From Dryomyza anilis (lineage: Eukaryota > Arthropoda > Insecta > Diptera > Dryomyzidae), in assembly GCA_951804985.1 (NCBI GenBank), contig OX638130.1:81462583-81526582 (forward strand): a stretch of 64,000 nt of DNA, written 5' to 3'. Each line of letters starts with the position of its first letter. Within the stretch, counting starts at the first letter, position 1. Shown here in pieces: positions 38,715-49,469 of the stretch. The position numbers were made by a program, and so were the translations under genes. The notes under the pieces are model-generated. The model was not told the DNA's origin. It did no database searches and saw only the letters and a program-made list of their open reading frames with translations.

Positions 38715-39306
38715 ACCATTAGTACAAAAATATGTTTTTCAATGAATTTAATCCGTTTGCTATGACTTGAATGATTTCAATTCGTATGGAAAAACAATTT
38801 TTGTATAATTATTATCGAATTGAAAACTGTTTACATTTTTTAAAATGCGTTCGGAATTTGACAGCAAACTGGACCTTATATTTAATTTTTAAATTTATTA
38901 TGGGATTTATATGATATGTTGATCCTAAAAAAAGGAAAATGGTAAAGTTAGGAAACTTTATAATATTAGATAGCAACAAACACTTTTCGAATAGGATCGA
39001 ATATTAATGTTGAATATTAACCGTTTTAAAAAAAAATAATTTCCGATATTATTTCTTCAGTTTTATTTGAAATTTCGTCATATTGTACCAGACCCATTTA
39101 TTATATTAATTTAAAACATTTAGAATTTATTTGTTTTATGTAAGTGTGAAAAACTGAAAACATTTTAAATAGTATTGTACTTATATCTTAGAAAATCAGT
39201 TAAAATTGTTTAAAAATTAAAATTTATTTAACATTATATTACATTAGATAGTTATAAAAAAACAATAAATATAATTAAGAGAACTCATAAGTGGAATAAC
39301 CTTTTA

Positions 39307-39361
39307 AATAGCGGTGCATAATGAAGGTTAATAGTTTTCGAAAAATTTACACTCTATGTGT
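39307..39361 (+). repeat. 55-bp repeat, copy 2
   Basis: Identical to 37132-37186. The SINE fragment and the extra tandem unit beside copy 1 are absent here. Confidence 0.8.
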
Positions 39362-41692
39362 TATTTTTCGCATAGTAAACAATTTAAAATAATTACAGCC
39401 GGCAGAGCAATCAGTCAGTCTACTGTTTACTATATAGGGTACTCATAGCACATTGCGTTCTGTATTGTTTCAACTCAAGGATAAATTTATTTATTTATGC
39501 ATGTGAATGTGTTTTACGTATTTAGTACAATTGTTTACGTTATATTATTGTACGTTTTTAAATTTTTTTATTTATTTATTGATATGTATACTTTTCCGCT
39601 AAACAAAAACATTATAGCGTAAATTTAAATTCGCGAACGATCGGTAACTTTCCCCTTTCCAGATTATACATTTACAATATTTGGAATTGCAAACATATGA
39701 TACGCGTAGTACGTGTTATTCGGTAGGTTTAAATAAAACAATTTTTTATTACGAAAATATTGGCAAATTATTTTTATTTTTAACTAATGCATATGCATTG
39801 TTAAAATTATACGCACCGCGTTGATAACTAAAAGGCGATGAGAAAATATTCAATAAATAGCACGTCTTACATATATTAAAAAAGGCATAACAATTAATTT
39901 TCAGCAATATTAAACAAGGAAATTTTTATAGTAGTTGAGATTTTTTTTTGATTTATTAATATTACAAGTTTGTTCAAAGATCGTTCATCATATTGACGGA
40001 AACATATTATTTGTTTTAGCAATTCGAAATGCAAAATTGATACACTGAAATTATTGAATATTTGATAATTAGTATCTCTTCAATAAGTAGAGGTGTATTT
40101 TTCATTAAACTTGTTATTTTCTTTAATACAAATGAGATTGCTATAAAGAGTAGATTTAGATTTGGGCAGTGAAAAATGTAAAATACACATCGTTTCCAAA
40201 AACGAGAAGAATCTTCTATCAATACCTAATTCCCAAAATAAAAAATAATTTGGAAATAAACAGACACCGTGCTGGAAATAACCGTGATAGGGACTAACCG
40301 ATCGCTAATATTTTTGGAATTGTAGTTTTTAGTACTTAAGAAAAATCTGATTGAGTATAAGTTCGGAAATACGTCTCGGAGACCTCCGATATCGAATAAC
40401 TTCAAAAAATTCTTGTTGTTTTATCAATTCTAATTTTTATAATTTCTCGTTCATTCAAATGCATGCACAAAATACGATATATAAATAATTATCGCATCGA
40501 TATCGTAATATTTTTCGATGCTATATCGAACTTTGATCATTTTTTCTACGATATCGTTTTTATTTCAAAAAATATTTTGTAGCAAGAAAATTCCGACAAA
40601 ACGCATCGAATTCTACCAATTTGATGTACGAGAAAGTGTCCTATCTCGTGGGATTTATCACTCTTCTCGCATTGATCTCATGACGATTTCGAAACGATTG
40701 GCATACTGAGAGTTATATGGGAGAGGGCGTGATAGATGTGTAGTTTCACCTATTTCTAATAGATCAAATAGGAATTGGTGTATTTATTTATTTATTTTTT
40801 TATTTATATCTTTACTTTTTTAATATTGTCTCGCTATGACTGGATTTCGATTTCGAATTTTTAAAATTTTTAACATAAACTAAAACTAAAAGGTAACAAA
40901 ATGTTCATTTCTTGCTAGTTTTTAACAGTAACGTAGAAAAATGTAACACAATTTATTTTTATTTATGCCAACACTGATAAAAAATCACAGAGCATGAAAA
41001 CGCAAATTATTTTTAATTTCCATCTGAAAATGATAACGCAAAAATAAAACATTTTCTTGTTAAACGAAAGAGCTGATATGATTTATTTTTATTCAGTGTA
41101 TTTAAATTGAAAAATAATGTAAAAAATAGGGTATTTTTCTACATTCTGTTGAAACATTTTTCTGATAAAATAGTTTCGCAAGTGTTAGGGGGACTGGTTC
41201 ATTAAGCATCACAGAGTCAGTCCCCTCAATTTATGCAGTAGGAAGTTTATTATAACGAGGGCTATATATGACTATGGCAGATGCATGTTATAATCAAGAA
41301 CATATTCCAACTCCACATATGATAAATGTATATGGAACTGAAAAATACAAAACAAGAAATTTTATAGCAGTTTATTCAAATCTTTGCGGTTTAGAGTAAA
41401 TGTACACATTCCAATATTATTATTCTCGATGCTATTATTCTCGAATGCAATATGATTTATATACAATAATTATAGATTCTGATATATATTCGTTTAATAT
41501 CCGTGCTAATACTATATAAAAAACAAAAGATAATGTAGTTGTTGTAATAAATTCCATTTGTTATCATAATTTTGTTGTTTTAAAATATTCATTCCCATTC
41601 CATTAGTAAGATTAACATATTTTCATCATTTGATACAATGGTTGGCTAAATCAAATACGAATAGAATTATTGAAAATCTCAAAACATACTTA

Positions 41693-41765
41693 GGGCCGTT
41701 TTCTCTTATTTAACTCTTAGTTAAAACGGCAGTTAGTACTTAACCAAAGATGGTGAAAACGACAC
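41693..41765. mobile_element. 73-bp miniature TIR element with TTA duplication
   Basis: GGGCCGTTTTCTC on the left faces imperfect GTGAAAACGACAC on the right, flanked on both sides by TTA. The GGGCC start and the 3-bp TTA duplication are as in PIF/Harbinger (Tourist-like) MITEs. It is exceptionally short, so a chance inverted repeat is not excluded. Confidence 0.4.
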
Positions 41766-41881
41766 TTACTGATATACAAAAATCAAAAATAATTCCCTTA
41801 AATTGTTACACAATTGTGATACTATTACATATACCGACAAAGCAGATTATTTATGCATTTTCTTTTATATTTTCATTGTAG

Positions 41882-42056
41882 ATCGTTTCCGAATCAGAGA
41901 TTCTGCGGGCACAGGAGAGTAAAGACGATCCCGAAACACGGCAATATCAACAACTGCATATTCTGCAACGATTTAAGAGTGCATCCAGTGGAAATCTCCT
42001 AGATATTCCCACAGAGGAGGACAAGAAATCAATAGCCGAGCGCATGAGAAACAAAT
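41882..42056 (+). CDS. RhoGAP gene shared exon 2 (residues 1286-1343 plus one base)
   Basis: The acceptor TTTTCATTGTAG precedes IVSESEILRAQESKDD..., and the exon ends AACAAAT|GTAAGAT. It enters in phase 0 and leaves with one base over. The residues are charged, with a likely helix (SEILRAQESK, DDPETRQYQQLHILQRF) and SASSGNLLDIP. No named domain. It is shared by long and short isoforms because both upstream donors are phase 0. Confidence 0.88.
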
Positions 42057-42251
42057 GTAAGATATCTTTCATAAAATATGAATATATAAAATCAAATTTA
42101 TAGGAAAAAGAAATTCAAAATAGAAATAAAACGATTGTTATGCAGCTCTATGTATTTTGTTTAAAATGCCGCTCAATATAATAAATTGGTGCTCTCGTTA
42201 AAAGAGTAAAGCATTTTTTTTATTTAAAAATGTCGATTTTTCTACTTCTTA

Positions 42252-42801
42252 GGGCCAGTTTTTCAGTGCTCGTTTAAACGTAGTTTAAACTCCGTTTAAT
42301 TAATCTTCTCATTAAATTAAACGTTGTTTAATTTTGTCAGCAGTTTTTCAGTGATAGTTTAAAATGAACACAGACCAAGACAATACATATGGCATCACTG
42401 GCAAATGACAAATAATTCTCTCGATATTGACTTCTGATAAATGTCATTCAAAATTAAATAAATACAAAAATTGTTTTAGAAAAATAAAATAAATTTAAAT
42501 TTCAATATTCAACAGATCGAGCAACTGACGTGCACGTGAGACTTTTTTTTAAAGCATAGTGTGCAAAAATACAAAAATTAATAATAATTTGTGAAACAGC
42601 GCAGCGACAGAAAATAGTGAAAAGTGTTGTGAAAAAAATTCATGTCAAAAACTTTGAAAGTTTAAACGTAGTTTAAACCATCAGCATCGGTCGTTTAAAC
42701 TAAGTTTAAACGACGGTTGAAGTTCACTGAAAAAATCGATTTTGATTTTAAACGAAGTTTAAACCACAAACAAAGTTCAACTAGAACTGAAAAACTGGCC
42801 C
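42252..42801. mobile_element. PIF/Harbinger-like MITE, 550 bp, TTA target duplication
   Basis: It starts GGGCCAGTTTTTCAGTG and ends with the inverted CTGAAAAACTGGCCC, flanked directly by TTA on both sides (42249-42251 and 42802-42804). The long subterminal regions repeat GTTTAAAC and AGTTTAAAC palindromic words. No transposase frame. GGGCC ends with a TWA duplication are characteristic of PIF/Harbinger elements. Confidence 0.8.
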
Positions 42802-43189
42802 TTAAAGTTAAATTTAGATGTTATTAAATAATGAAAAATATGAATTATGAATTTTTAAAATTTTCTCTTATTTTTCTCTTATTTTAATTGTCAATTTTTA
42901 ACCAAGAGTCACGATTTATTTTATTATATGGCATTTATAGAGAAAATTCACGAAATTGCATAATCGTGGTGCAGATCGGTCGATCGTTTCCAAAGTTATA
43001 AACAAAAATGTACTTAGTATGAATCAAACGACTTTAAAAACATACAATTCATATTGGATTTATCCAGTTTTTGCTTGAAAAACTTTTAATTTTGTAATAT
43101 TCTTAATGGACTTCGCAATTTTTGGTTTTGAATAAAAATGCTATCCAAATTTGTAGGCATACAGTAAAAATCACTTTTTCGTCTGTTTT

Positions 43190-44160
43190 AGAGCCAGATT
43201 TTCAGTGATAGTTTAACCGTAGTTTAAACTTCATTTAGTTAGGGCCAGTTTTTGAGTGCTAGTTGAACTTTGTTTGTGGTTTAAACTTCGTTTAAAATCA
43301 GTATAGATTTTTTCAAACGACCGATGCTGAAGGAGGGTTAAACTACTTTTAAACTTTCAATGTTTTTGACATGAAATTTTGTCACAACACTTTTCACTAT
43401 TTTCGGTCGCTGCGTTGTTTTACAAATTATTCTTAATTTGTTTGTATTTTAGACACTATGCATTAAAAATAAAATCTCACGTGCACTTTAGTTGCTCGAT
43501 ATGTTTATAAAATTTAAAATTAAATTAATTTTATTTTTCTGTAATTTTTTTTTTATTTATTTAATTTTGGATAACATTTATCAGAAGTTAAAATCGAGAA
43601 AATTACTAGTCATTAGTATGTGGTGCCATATGTATTGTCTTGTTCTATGTTCTGCTAACAAAATTAAACGTCGTTTAATTTAAAGAGAAGATTAATTAAA
43701 CTACGTTTAAATTAGCACTGAAAAATCGGCTTTAATCTTCTCGTTATATTAAATGAAGTTTAACTTTGCTAACAGTTTTTCAGTTTAGAATGAGCACAAG
43801 ACAACAACACATCTCGGTTTTCACTTCTGATAAATGGCATTCAAAACTGATTTAATTAAAAAAATGATTATTAAAAATACAATTAATATAATTCTAAATT
43901 TTAATAATATATCGAGCAGTTATAGTTCACGTGAGGATTCATTTTTAATGTATAGTGTACAGAAATATAAAACTAGAGAATAAACAAGAGTGGAATAACG
44001 AAAAATCTTGTGAAGAAATGTTTTTGTCAAAAACATTGACAATTTAAAGTGTTACCGTTCAACATCGGCCGGTTAAGTTTAAACGAAGTTTCACTAAAAA
44101 CTTCGATTCAGCCTTTAACCTAAGTTTAAACCATAAACTAAGTTCTAACAGCACGGATAA
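43190..44160. mobile_element. Older copy of the GGGCCAGTTTTTCAG MITE, interrupted
   Basis: The left piece, 43190-43241, reads TTAGAGCCAGATTTTCAGTG...GTTTAAACTTCATTTAGTTA. The right piece, from 43735, continues as the family sequence TCTTCTCGTTATATTAAATG through GTTTAAACCATAAACTAAG near 44130. The two pieces are contiguous in the intact copy at 42252. The break holds a second element of the same family. The right terminus is degraded. Confidence 0.7.
43242..43731. mobile_element. PIF/Harbinger-like MITE nested in an older copy of itself
   Basis: GGGCCAGTTTTTGAGTG opens the element, and the other end is GCACTGAAAAATCGGCT. TTA flanks both sides (43239-43241 and 43732-43734). It is in reverse orientation to the host copy (the GTTCAACT/AGTTGAAC side comes first). 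490 bp, non-coding; the open frame across 43492-43683 is not conserved in sister copies. Confidence 0.75.
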
Positions 44161-44364
44161 AGTGACCATTAGAAACCCAAGATAATTGCAAAAGAAACCT
44201 TTCAAGGCTTCCCCTGATAAATTCACTTTTTAGATTAAGCATGTTAAGGTCACCAATGGAAAGGTCAAATTGTTTTTTCATAACCACGAATTTAACATCT
44301 TTGTATCAAGAAGTAAATTCTCTATTACTTAAATAGCTACGAACTTAATTCTTGCAATTAACCA

Positions 44365-44560
44365 AATTGTCGAATCCGAACGGCGGGTGAGAGCTTTTCA
44401 TAAGCAATGTTTTACTCTCGTAGGTTTGCCATTTACTACCGAGAGGTAGCGCGGTATAGAAAAATGTTTCTATGAAAAGATGTTGTTAGCCCCAGTCCAG
44501 GCTTGAACCGGGGACCTTCGACTCGCAGTCCAACGCACTAACCACTGAGCTACCGCGGCT
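44365..44560 (-). mobile_element. tRNA-derived SINE, family 1, copy 1
   Basis: Read on the minus strand, the head is tRNA-like: AGCCGCGGTAGCTCAGTGG (A box TAGCTCAGTGG), GTTGGACTGCGAGTCGAAGG (anticodon-arm region), CGGTTCAAGCC (B box). The body follows: ATTTTTCTATACCG, CTACCTCTCGG, CGAGAGTAAAAC, CACCCGCCGTTCGGATTCG. The same body, in order, follows a different tRNA-like head at 63008-63220. The acceptor ends do not pair, so this is not a functional tRNA gene. Confidence 0.8.
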
Positions 44561-44564
44561 AAAA

Positions 44565-44866
44565 ATGTATCCTATATTTAAAAACATAACATCAGATACA
44601 TTCAAAAATGTGAAAGAAACTTATCTAGATTTAGAAATCGTATTAAAACAAATTTTTAATTTACTAAGATATCGAATATAAAAGTAAACACGTTTGTTTT
44701 AAAATTTTCATATGAAATTCGATCAAAAGTTGGAATGTGCCCCTATATTCAAATCCTTAAAAATGTAACAGGTCGTAATTTGAAATCCCCCGACAAAAGT
44801 GGACCATTCCCCGATTACCCACTAAGATTAAAATTCCCCACATATTGGCATCACTGGTTTAGACCC
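44565..44866. mobile_element. Fragment of hAT-like CAGTGATGG element
   Basis: Colinear with 17150-17505 (AAAACATAACATCAGATAC, TATGAAATTCGATCAAAAG, ATTCCCCGATTA, AAAATTCCCCAC) and ends CATCACTG. Its left part is missing, cut off next to the SINE. Confidence 0.6.
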
Positions 44867-44873
44867 ATGAACA

Positions 44874-44999
44874 TCTCTAGTCGAATATTTCCTATGAGGA
44901 TAAACATGATCATGAACAAAACATGTCGTTCATATACATCTCGGATGTTGACAAGAAATAAATTTAATGATCATGACCCTAAATCAGTTTCTACTAGGT
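44874..44999. mobile_element. CCTAGTAGAAATTT-family MITE, short copy
   Basis: CTCTAGTCGAATATTTCC on the left and TTTCTACTAGG on the right, with AACATGATCATGA and AATGATCATGACCCT inside, as in the other copies. An open frame across it is repeat-derived. Confidence 0.5.
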
Positions 45000-45440
45000 A
45001 TTGGCGACGATATTGTTTTATAATTGTTTTATATATATTTTTTTCTTATTTACTGAACCCATTTGAGTTTCTGAATAATAAAAAAAAAACAAAAATATAT
45101 TTGCCATAACTAAACCGTCTCTGGAAAGCCTCTCCAACACATTGTTTGAATAAATAACTATGATGAGACTTTAGAGGGTGTGATTCATTCATTCTCTGTA
45201 TGAGTTTATTGTTCAATCGAGCTAATGAATCAATTAAAAGCAAGCAATAATCGTGGTTTTTATGGAGCTACGACTTAGTATTGAATCGGTAGTGGTTGTT
45301 GTAGTTTGCCGACTCTGAGACTATGCAGCAAATGCGCGAGTAGTCACGCTTTCAATATATACAAATATGTTTGACTTATATAATATTCAAATGACACAAC
45401 ATTTAACTAATCATTTTTATTTTGGTTTTTCTATTTGCAG

Positions 45441-45462
45441 TGCAACGAGGAGTCTTCAAACT
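45441..45462 (+). CDS. RhoGAP gene 22-nt microexon (residues 1344-1351, part)
   Basis: TGCAACGAGGAGTCTTCAAA plus CT, between TTTTTCTATTTGCAG and CTGTAAGAA. With one base carried in and two carried out it encodes LQRGVFK and the start of Leu1351. Skipping it would break the frame (22 nt), and including it gives one continuous frame into the RhoGAP domain, which is the main support. Confidence 0.82.
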
Positions 45463-45523
45463 GTAAGAAAAAAAGTTGAAAATAATTAAATGAATTCAGA
45501 ATTAATTGATTTTCCATTTGCAG

Positions 45524-46039
45524 AAACGTACGATCGCCCAAGAGCGAAAAGAAGAGTCGCGGCATTTTTCGCCGTGCCGAAGCCACAAGCCTCTATCTTG
45601 AAGATGGCATGAAGCCAAAGTATCCAATATTCGGCGCTCCGCTGGATCAACTCGAACTCAATCAGACAACGCAGCCCCTGGTGCCGCGCTTCGTTGTGGA
45701 CAGCGTCGAGTACATCGAACGAAAAGACTGCATCCAACAGGATGGCCTGTATCGCGCCTCTGGCAACAAAGTCTCCATCGACGAACTCAAGCAGAAGCTC
45801 TCCGAGAGTTACATTTATGACCCAAAGCTGCTGGCGACGGACGATATACACACGCTGACCAGTCTGCTGAAGCAGTTCTTCCGCGAGTTGGGCGCGCCTT
45901 TAATACCACAGGAGACGTACGAGCGTCTGGGACGAAATCTGACAGATGCGGCCGCCATTGAAACGCTGCGTTGTGCCTTCGAGGAGATGCGCGAACCTAA
46001 TCGTTCGACTCTCAAGTTTCTCATTAAACATTTGACAAA
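45524..46039 (+). CDS. RhoGAP gene exon 4: start and core of RhoGAP domain
   Basis: The exon follows a 61-nt intron ending TTTCCATTTGCAG. Residues 1352-1522 begin with a basic linker (NVRSPKSEKKSRGIFRRAEA). From about 1386 comes the RhoGAP domain: FGAPLDQL, VPRFVVDSVEYIE, then GLYRASGN with the catalytic arginine finger Arg1428, and LTSLLKQFFRELGAPLIP with the conserved lysine (Lys1467). RhoGAP domains speed GTP hydrolysis by Rho/Rac/Cdc42 and act at membrane or cytoskeleton. Sequence around DDIHTLTSLLKQFFREL resembles the ARHGAP15/12/27 type more than others (from memory). The donor AAA|GTGCGT is non-canonical after +2 but keeps the frame. Confidence 0.95.
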
Positions 46040-46101
46040 GTGCGTTCCTCCTTTCTTTATCACTGATCTTTAATATTTATTAATTTCTTTCTTTCGTTTA
46101 G

Positions 46102-46282
46102 CGTTGCCTGCTACAGTAGTGAGAACCGCATGCCAGCCTCCAACCTGGCGATTGTCTGGGGTCCGTGCATACTGTCGGCCAACCAAATCGAATACGACAT
46201 CGCACGCATGAATACGCTGGCCAAGGTGCTGATCGAGAACTATGATCGGATCTTCTCCGAAAACGAACGATTAGTCTGCTGA
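46102..46282 (+). CDS. RhoGAP gene final exon: end of RhoGAP domain and stop
   Basis: A 62-nt intron ending TTTCGTTTAG precedes VACYSSENRMPASNLAIVWG. Asn1537 in SNLAIVWGP is the conserved RhoGAP asparagine that, with the arginine finger, binds Rho. The domain ends near NTLAKVLIENYDRIF, and the protein stops at residue 1582 (...ENERLVC, TGA at 46280-46282). All three signature residues are present, so the GAP is predicted to be active. Confidence 0.94.
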
Positions 46283-46600
46283 GCAACTCAAACTCCAAAT
46301 CAACTGCATCACTTACCAAAATTTAAGAAAATATTTACCAAAAGACATTAATTTTTGTTTTTATTTAATATATATAAATCATAGATATAGTCATAACTAC
46401 ATATATTACAAAGCATCACAAACTCAGAAGCAATAGCATTCGTTTCTATCAAATACCTTAATAATTATATACATCGTAAGTTTTTATTTAGAAATAAATA
46501 ATTCTAGAACTATGAAATGTTTTATAATGTGATAACCTACATCTAAGTTCATTTTTTATAACAATGTAAATACGCATACAATCAATATAATTTTAATAAA
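46283..46600 (+). terminator. 3' untranslated region with polyadenylation signals
   Basis: AATAAA occurs at 46493-46498 and again at 46595-46600. Either could end the RhoGAP mRNA, giving a 3' UTR of about 230 or 330 nt. No other gene end is near. Confidence 0.6.
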
Positions 46601-47145
46601 TTAAAACCATTTAAAACATATTTCGGTGCATTTAAAGTTTAAGTATTCGGAGTAGACTCAAGGTTTATGTAATTTAAAAAATTACGAGAAACACAGAAAC
46701 TGTTAATATCAACATTTTCGTATTTAATTTATTGCGAAGTACTGTAAAAGATAAAATCTTTTCGGGATTTATTACCAGAAACATATTTATCTAGAAATCA
46801 CAGTTTAAAGATATTTGGATCAAGTGTTTTTTTAGACTATTTTTGCATTTAGGATCGAGAAAGTGATTATTCTGAAAAAAGTTAAAACTTACGTTTGAAA
46901 TTTCCATTTTGAAAACATTTTACTGTCTGTCCGTTCGGTAAAAATTTTGTAATTGATTTTAAATTATCTTCGCGATGAGCTACAGACTTGAGATTTTAAA
47001 TTTTACCTCGAACTCGAATGACAATGCAATATTATCGTTTTCTTGCTATCCGGTTCATCATGGTTGTACCGCCATGGTTCAACACTTTGAAACATGAACA
47101 TTTTTAATTATAATAATATTAAATTGTTTGGCACTACATTCTTAG
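46601..47145. other. AT-rich intergenic DNA
   Basis: No gene, repeat with a second copy or promoter is recognised. Confidence 0.5.
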
Positions 47146-48360
47146 AAGGACTGCGTCGAATAAAATTGTCCGCTACAAAAATGAAAAAATCTAGAAATCT
47201 AGTAATCGAATTTTTATAGAATAAAATATTTTATTTTGCAAATTATTTTTAGATTTAAAAAAATATATAAACAACCAGAAATTAATATTTTTTAATAAAA
47301 AGTTTTAATTTTTCCGGAACCCCTTCCATTAATGTTGTAATGATAGTTTCCGACACCCTCACAGCTGCTGAAGACCACTTTCTTTTAAAGTCTTGAAGGT
47401 CTTTGGCCACTTTTTTTGTTGTCTTCATCTCTCTTTTTATTAAAGCCTAGTATCTCTCAATCGGCCTGAGTTCTGGACAGTTTGGTGGATTGGCTTCTCT
47501 AGGCACCAAAATCACTGCATTTTGTGGGATCCACTCTAAGGCCGTTTTGCTGTAGTGACATGAAGCGAGTCAGGCCAAAAAAATGTGGACACTTCATGTT
47601 GGCGTAAAAATGGAAGCAATCTCTATTGCAAGCATTCCTTCGCATATATTTCGCTATTAATTGTACCCGATGTCACGAATGAGCTGCTCCTTTTTCCACA
47701 ACTGCAAATTGCCTGCCAAACAAGAAATTTCTTTGGAATTTTGTCATTTTTTTGATTTGAATTTTTCAGCGACATTTCCTCGAGAATCGGCTGTTTAAAA
47801 TTCCTGCCAAGGTAGCTGAGAAAAGTCCGCTAAAACATAAGTTTCGTCGTCCATTATGCAGCAATCGAATTTTTAAAAAAATCTTGGTTCAGCTTTTTAG
47901 CTCGTTGTTTTGCGGTTTCATTCATGACGGCATTTCTATCCGGAACTTTTTGGACCTTGTACGTCTTCAGCCCAGCTTCTTTCTTAGTCCTGCGCACGAA
48001 AGATTCTGAGCAATCCGTCTTTCTCGCCAATTTCCTTCCGGATATGCTTGGATCTTTCTTTAAAAAAGATTCTTCGACTTTTCACGATCATGTGGGCCTT
48101 TTTTTTACCAGAACCTTTCTTCCGATCAATACGCAGGTCTTCCTTAAAGCGGTTGATAACGCGAGAAATGGTCTTAGGGTTAGCCCCTACCTCCTTTGCC
48201 ATTTTCGCGTTAAATAAATTTTGTATTGACTATAACTGACACAAATTATTTTCTGCCATTTAATTCAGAGCTACTATGATCAAATTTTTTTTAATTTGAA
48301 TTTTGCAATAGCACATTATGGGAAGATATGTAACGGACAATTTTATTCGACGCAGTCCTT
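47146..48360 (-). mobile_element. Tc1/mariner element with intact ends and dead transposase
   Basis: The 27-bp terminal inverted repeats are perfect: AAGGACTGCGTC...TTGTCCG at 47146-47172 and its complement at 48334-48360. Transcription would be leftward. The likely start at 48259 meets a stop after nine codons. A 72-codon frame from 48202 shows the helix-turn-helix (EVGANPKTISRVINRF). Further parts need frame changes: MDDETY (first catalytic Asp, about 47834-47854), FWPD (second, 47569-47580) and PPNCPELRPIERY (third-motif region, 47457-47490). Total 1215 bp, the usual size. TA flanks at the right end (48360-48361) but not clearly at the left. The motif style recalls the DD41D group, from memory. 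Confidence 0.88.
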
Positions 48361-49469
48361 AATTATAATATCATGACGGTCTCTGGCGAATTAAATACGG
48401 GTTTCGAAACCGTTGTCTATGAATGTAACCTTTATTAATAACAAAATACATAAATAAATATAATTTATCACCCTAACATTTTTTCATTTGGGTCTAAAAC
48501 TAAAATTTTTCACATTTTTTCACATTCACATGCGTACTGCAAATTTCAATCATATAAAATACATTATTTGTAAAATTCTTATTAATTCAAAACTACATAA
48601 AATGTGTCCACTATAAACTTTTTTTAAATTTTTTATAAAATACTGTTTTCCACCAAAAACCAATATCACAATAAAAATTTGATTGTTCATTCAAAATACA
48701 AATTTTCATATATTTGTACTAAAAAATAATTTTTCAATAAAAAGTATTTAAAAAAATGATTGATGATCAACTGGGGTTTATATATCACGGATTTTGTATT
48801 TTGGATACCATATATATTTGGATGCATTTGAATATATGAGTTTTGTTTGAGCCTTAAGCAATATAATTGTTTATTACTCAAACATAGATATGGTTATTTT
48901 ATGCCTTTTGCTATAATTACTTTAAATCCCGGGACTAATCCCGGGTTTCGAATTTTTTAGTCCCGAAATTTTGGGATTGAAAAATAGTCCGGGATTGACA
49001 TCCCTAGGCGGTAGATAATATAATATATTGGATCCTTAAATTTCACATTAAAACCGTTTTATATTAAAAAATATTTTCATATTTTGTATATTTTATACAT
49101 TAACTATGTTTTTTTTTTAATATTTCCAACATAAATTTTGGTTCTCTCTTTAAAATCAATACTTACACCTCGTCTCCACTATCCATATCTCATGTTAATG
49201 TTTATGACAGACAAATTTTATGTTTATGTCGACAAAAACGATATGGTCCAATTATGTCACAACGTTTTTTTGAAAAACTTATATTTTGCACTCCGAATTT
49301 ATTAAACTTTTCTATTAAAAATTAAAAATTGATGAAATAAAAATTTGTAAGTAATTATTTTGATTCCAATTTATTTCGAAACGTCAAAGTCATGGCAGAC
49401 TTAATGGGGACATTTCAGTTATACCATAATGTTTGACTTTTATGGCAAGACATCTAGTGTCTCCACAAT
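48361..49469. other. AT-rich intergenic DNA with a CCCGGGATT repeat patch
   Basis: 48925-49010 is a CCCGGGATT/ATCCCGGG patch also present near 8005 and 8750. Nothing gene-like. Confidence 0.45.

Larger units (their letters stand above)
33954..41881. other. 7.9-kb intron between long first exon and shared exon 2
   Basis: It begins GTGAGT and ends TTTTCATTGTAG. The contents are AT-rich DNA, a 272-bp tandem duplication, short repeats, two TIR-type elements and a SINE fragment, each listed separately. 39360-40380 and 40560-41690 show nothing beyond AT-rich sequence and a TATCG-rich patch (40380-40560). Confidence 0.8.

Noticed and set aside
44480..44560. Possible tRNA gene on the minus strand (also 51890-51970 and 63010-63085)
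   Set aside because: The promoter boxes are good but the acceptor stems do not pair, and each is followed by a SINE body; called tRNA-derived SINE heads instead.
47924..48239. Plus-strand open frames over the mariner copy
   Set aside because: They are the antisense of the transposase helix-turn-helix region.
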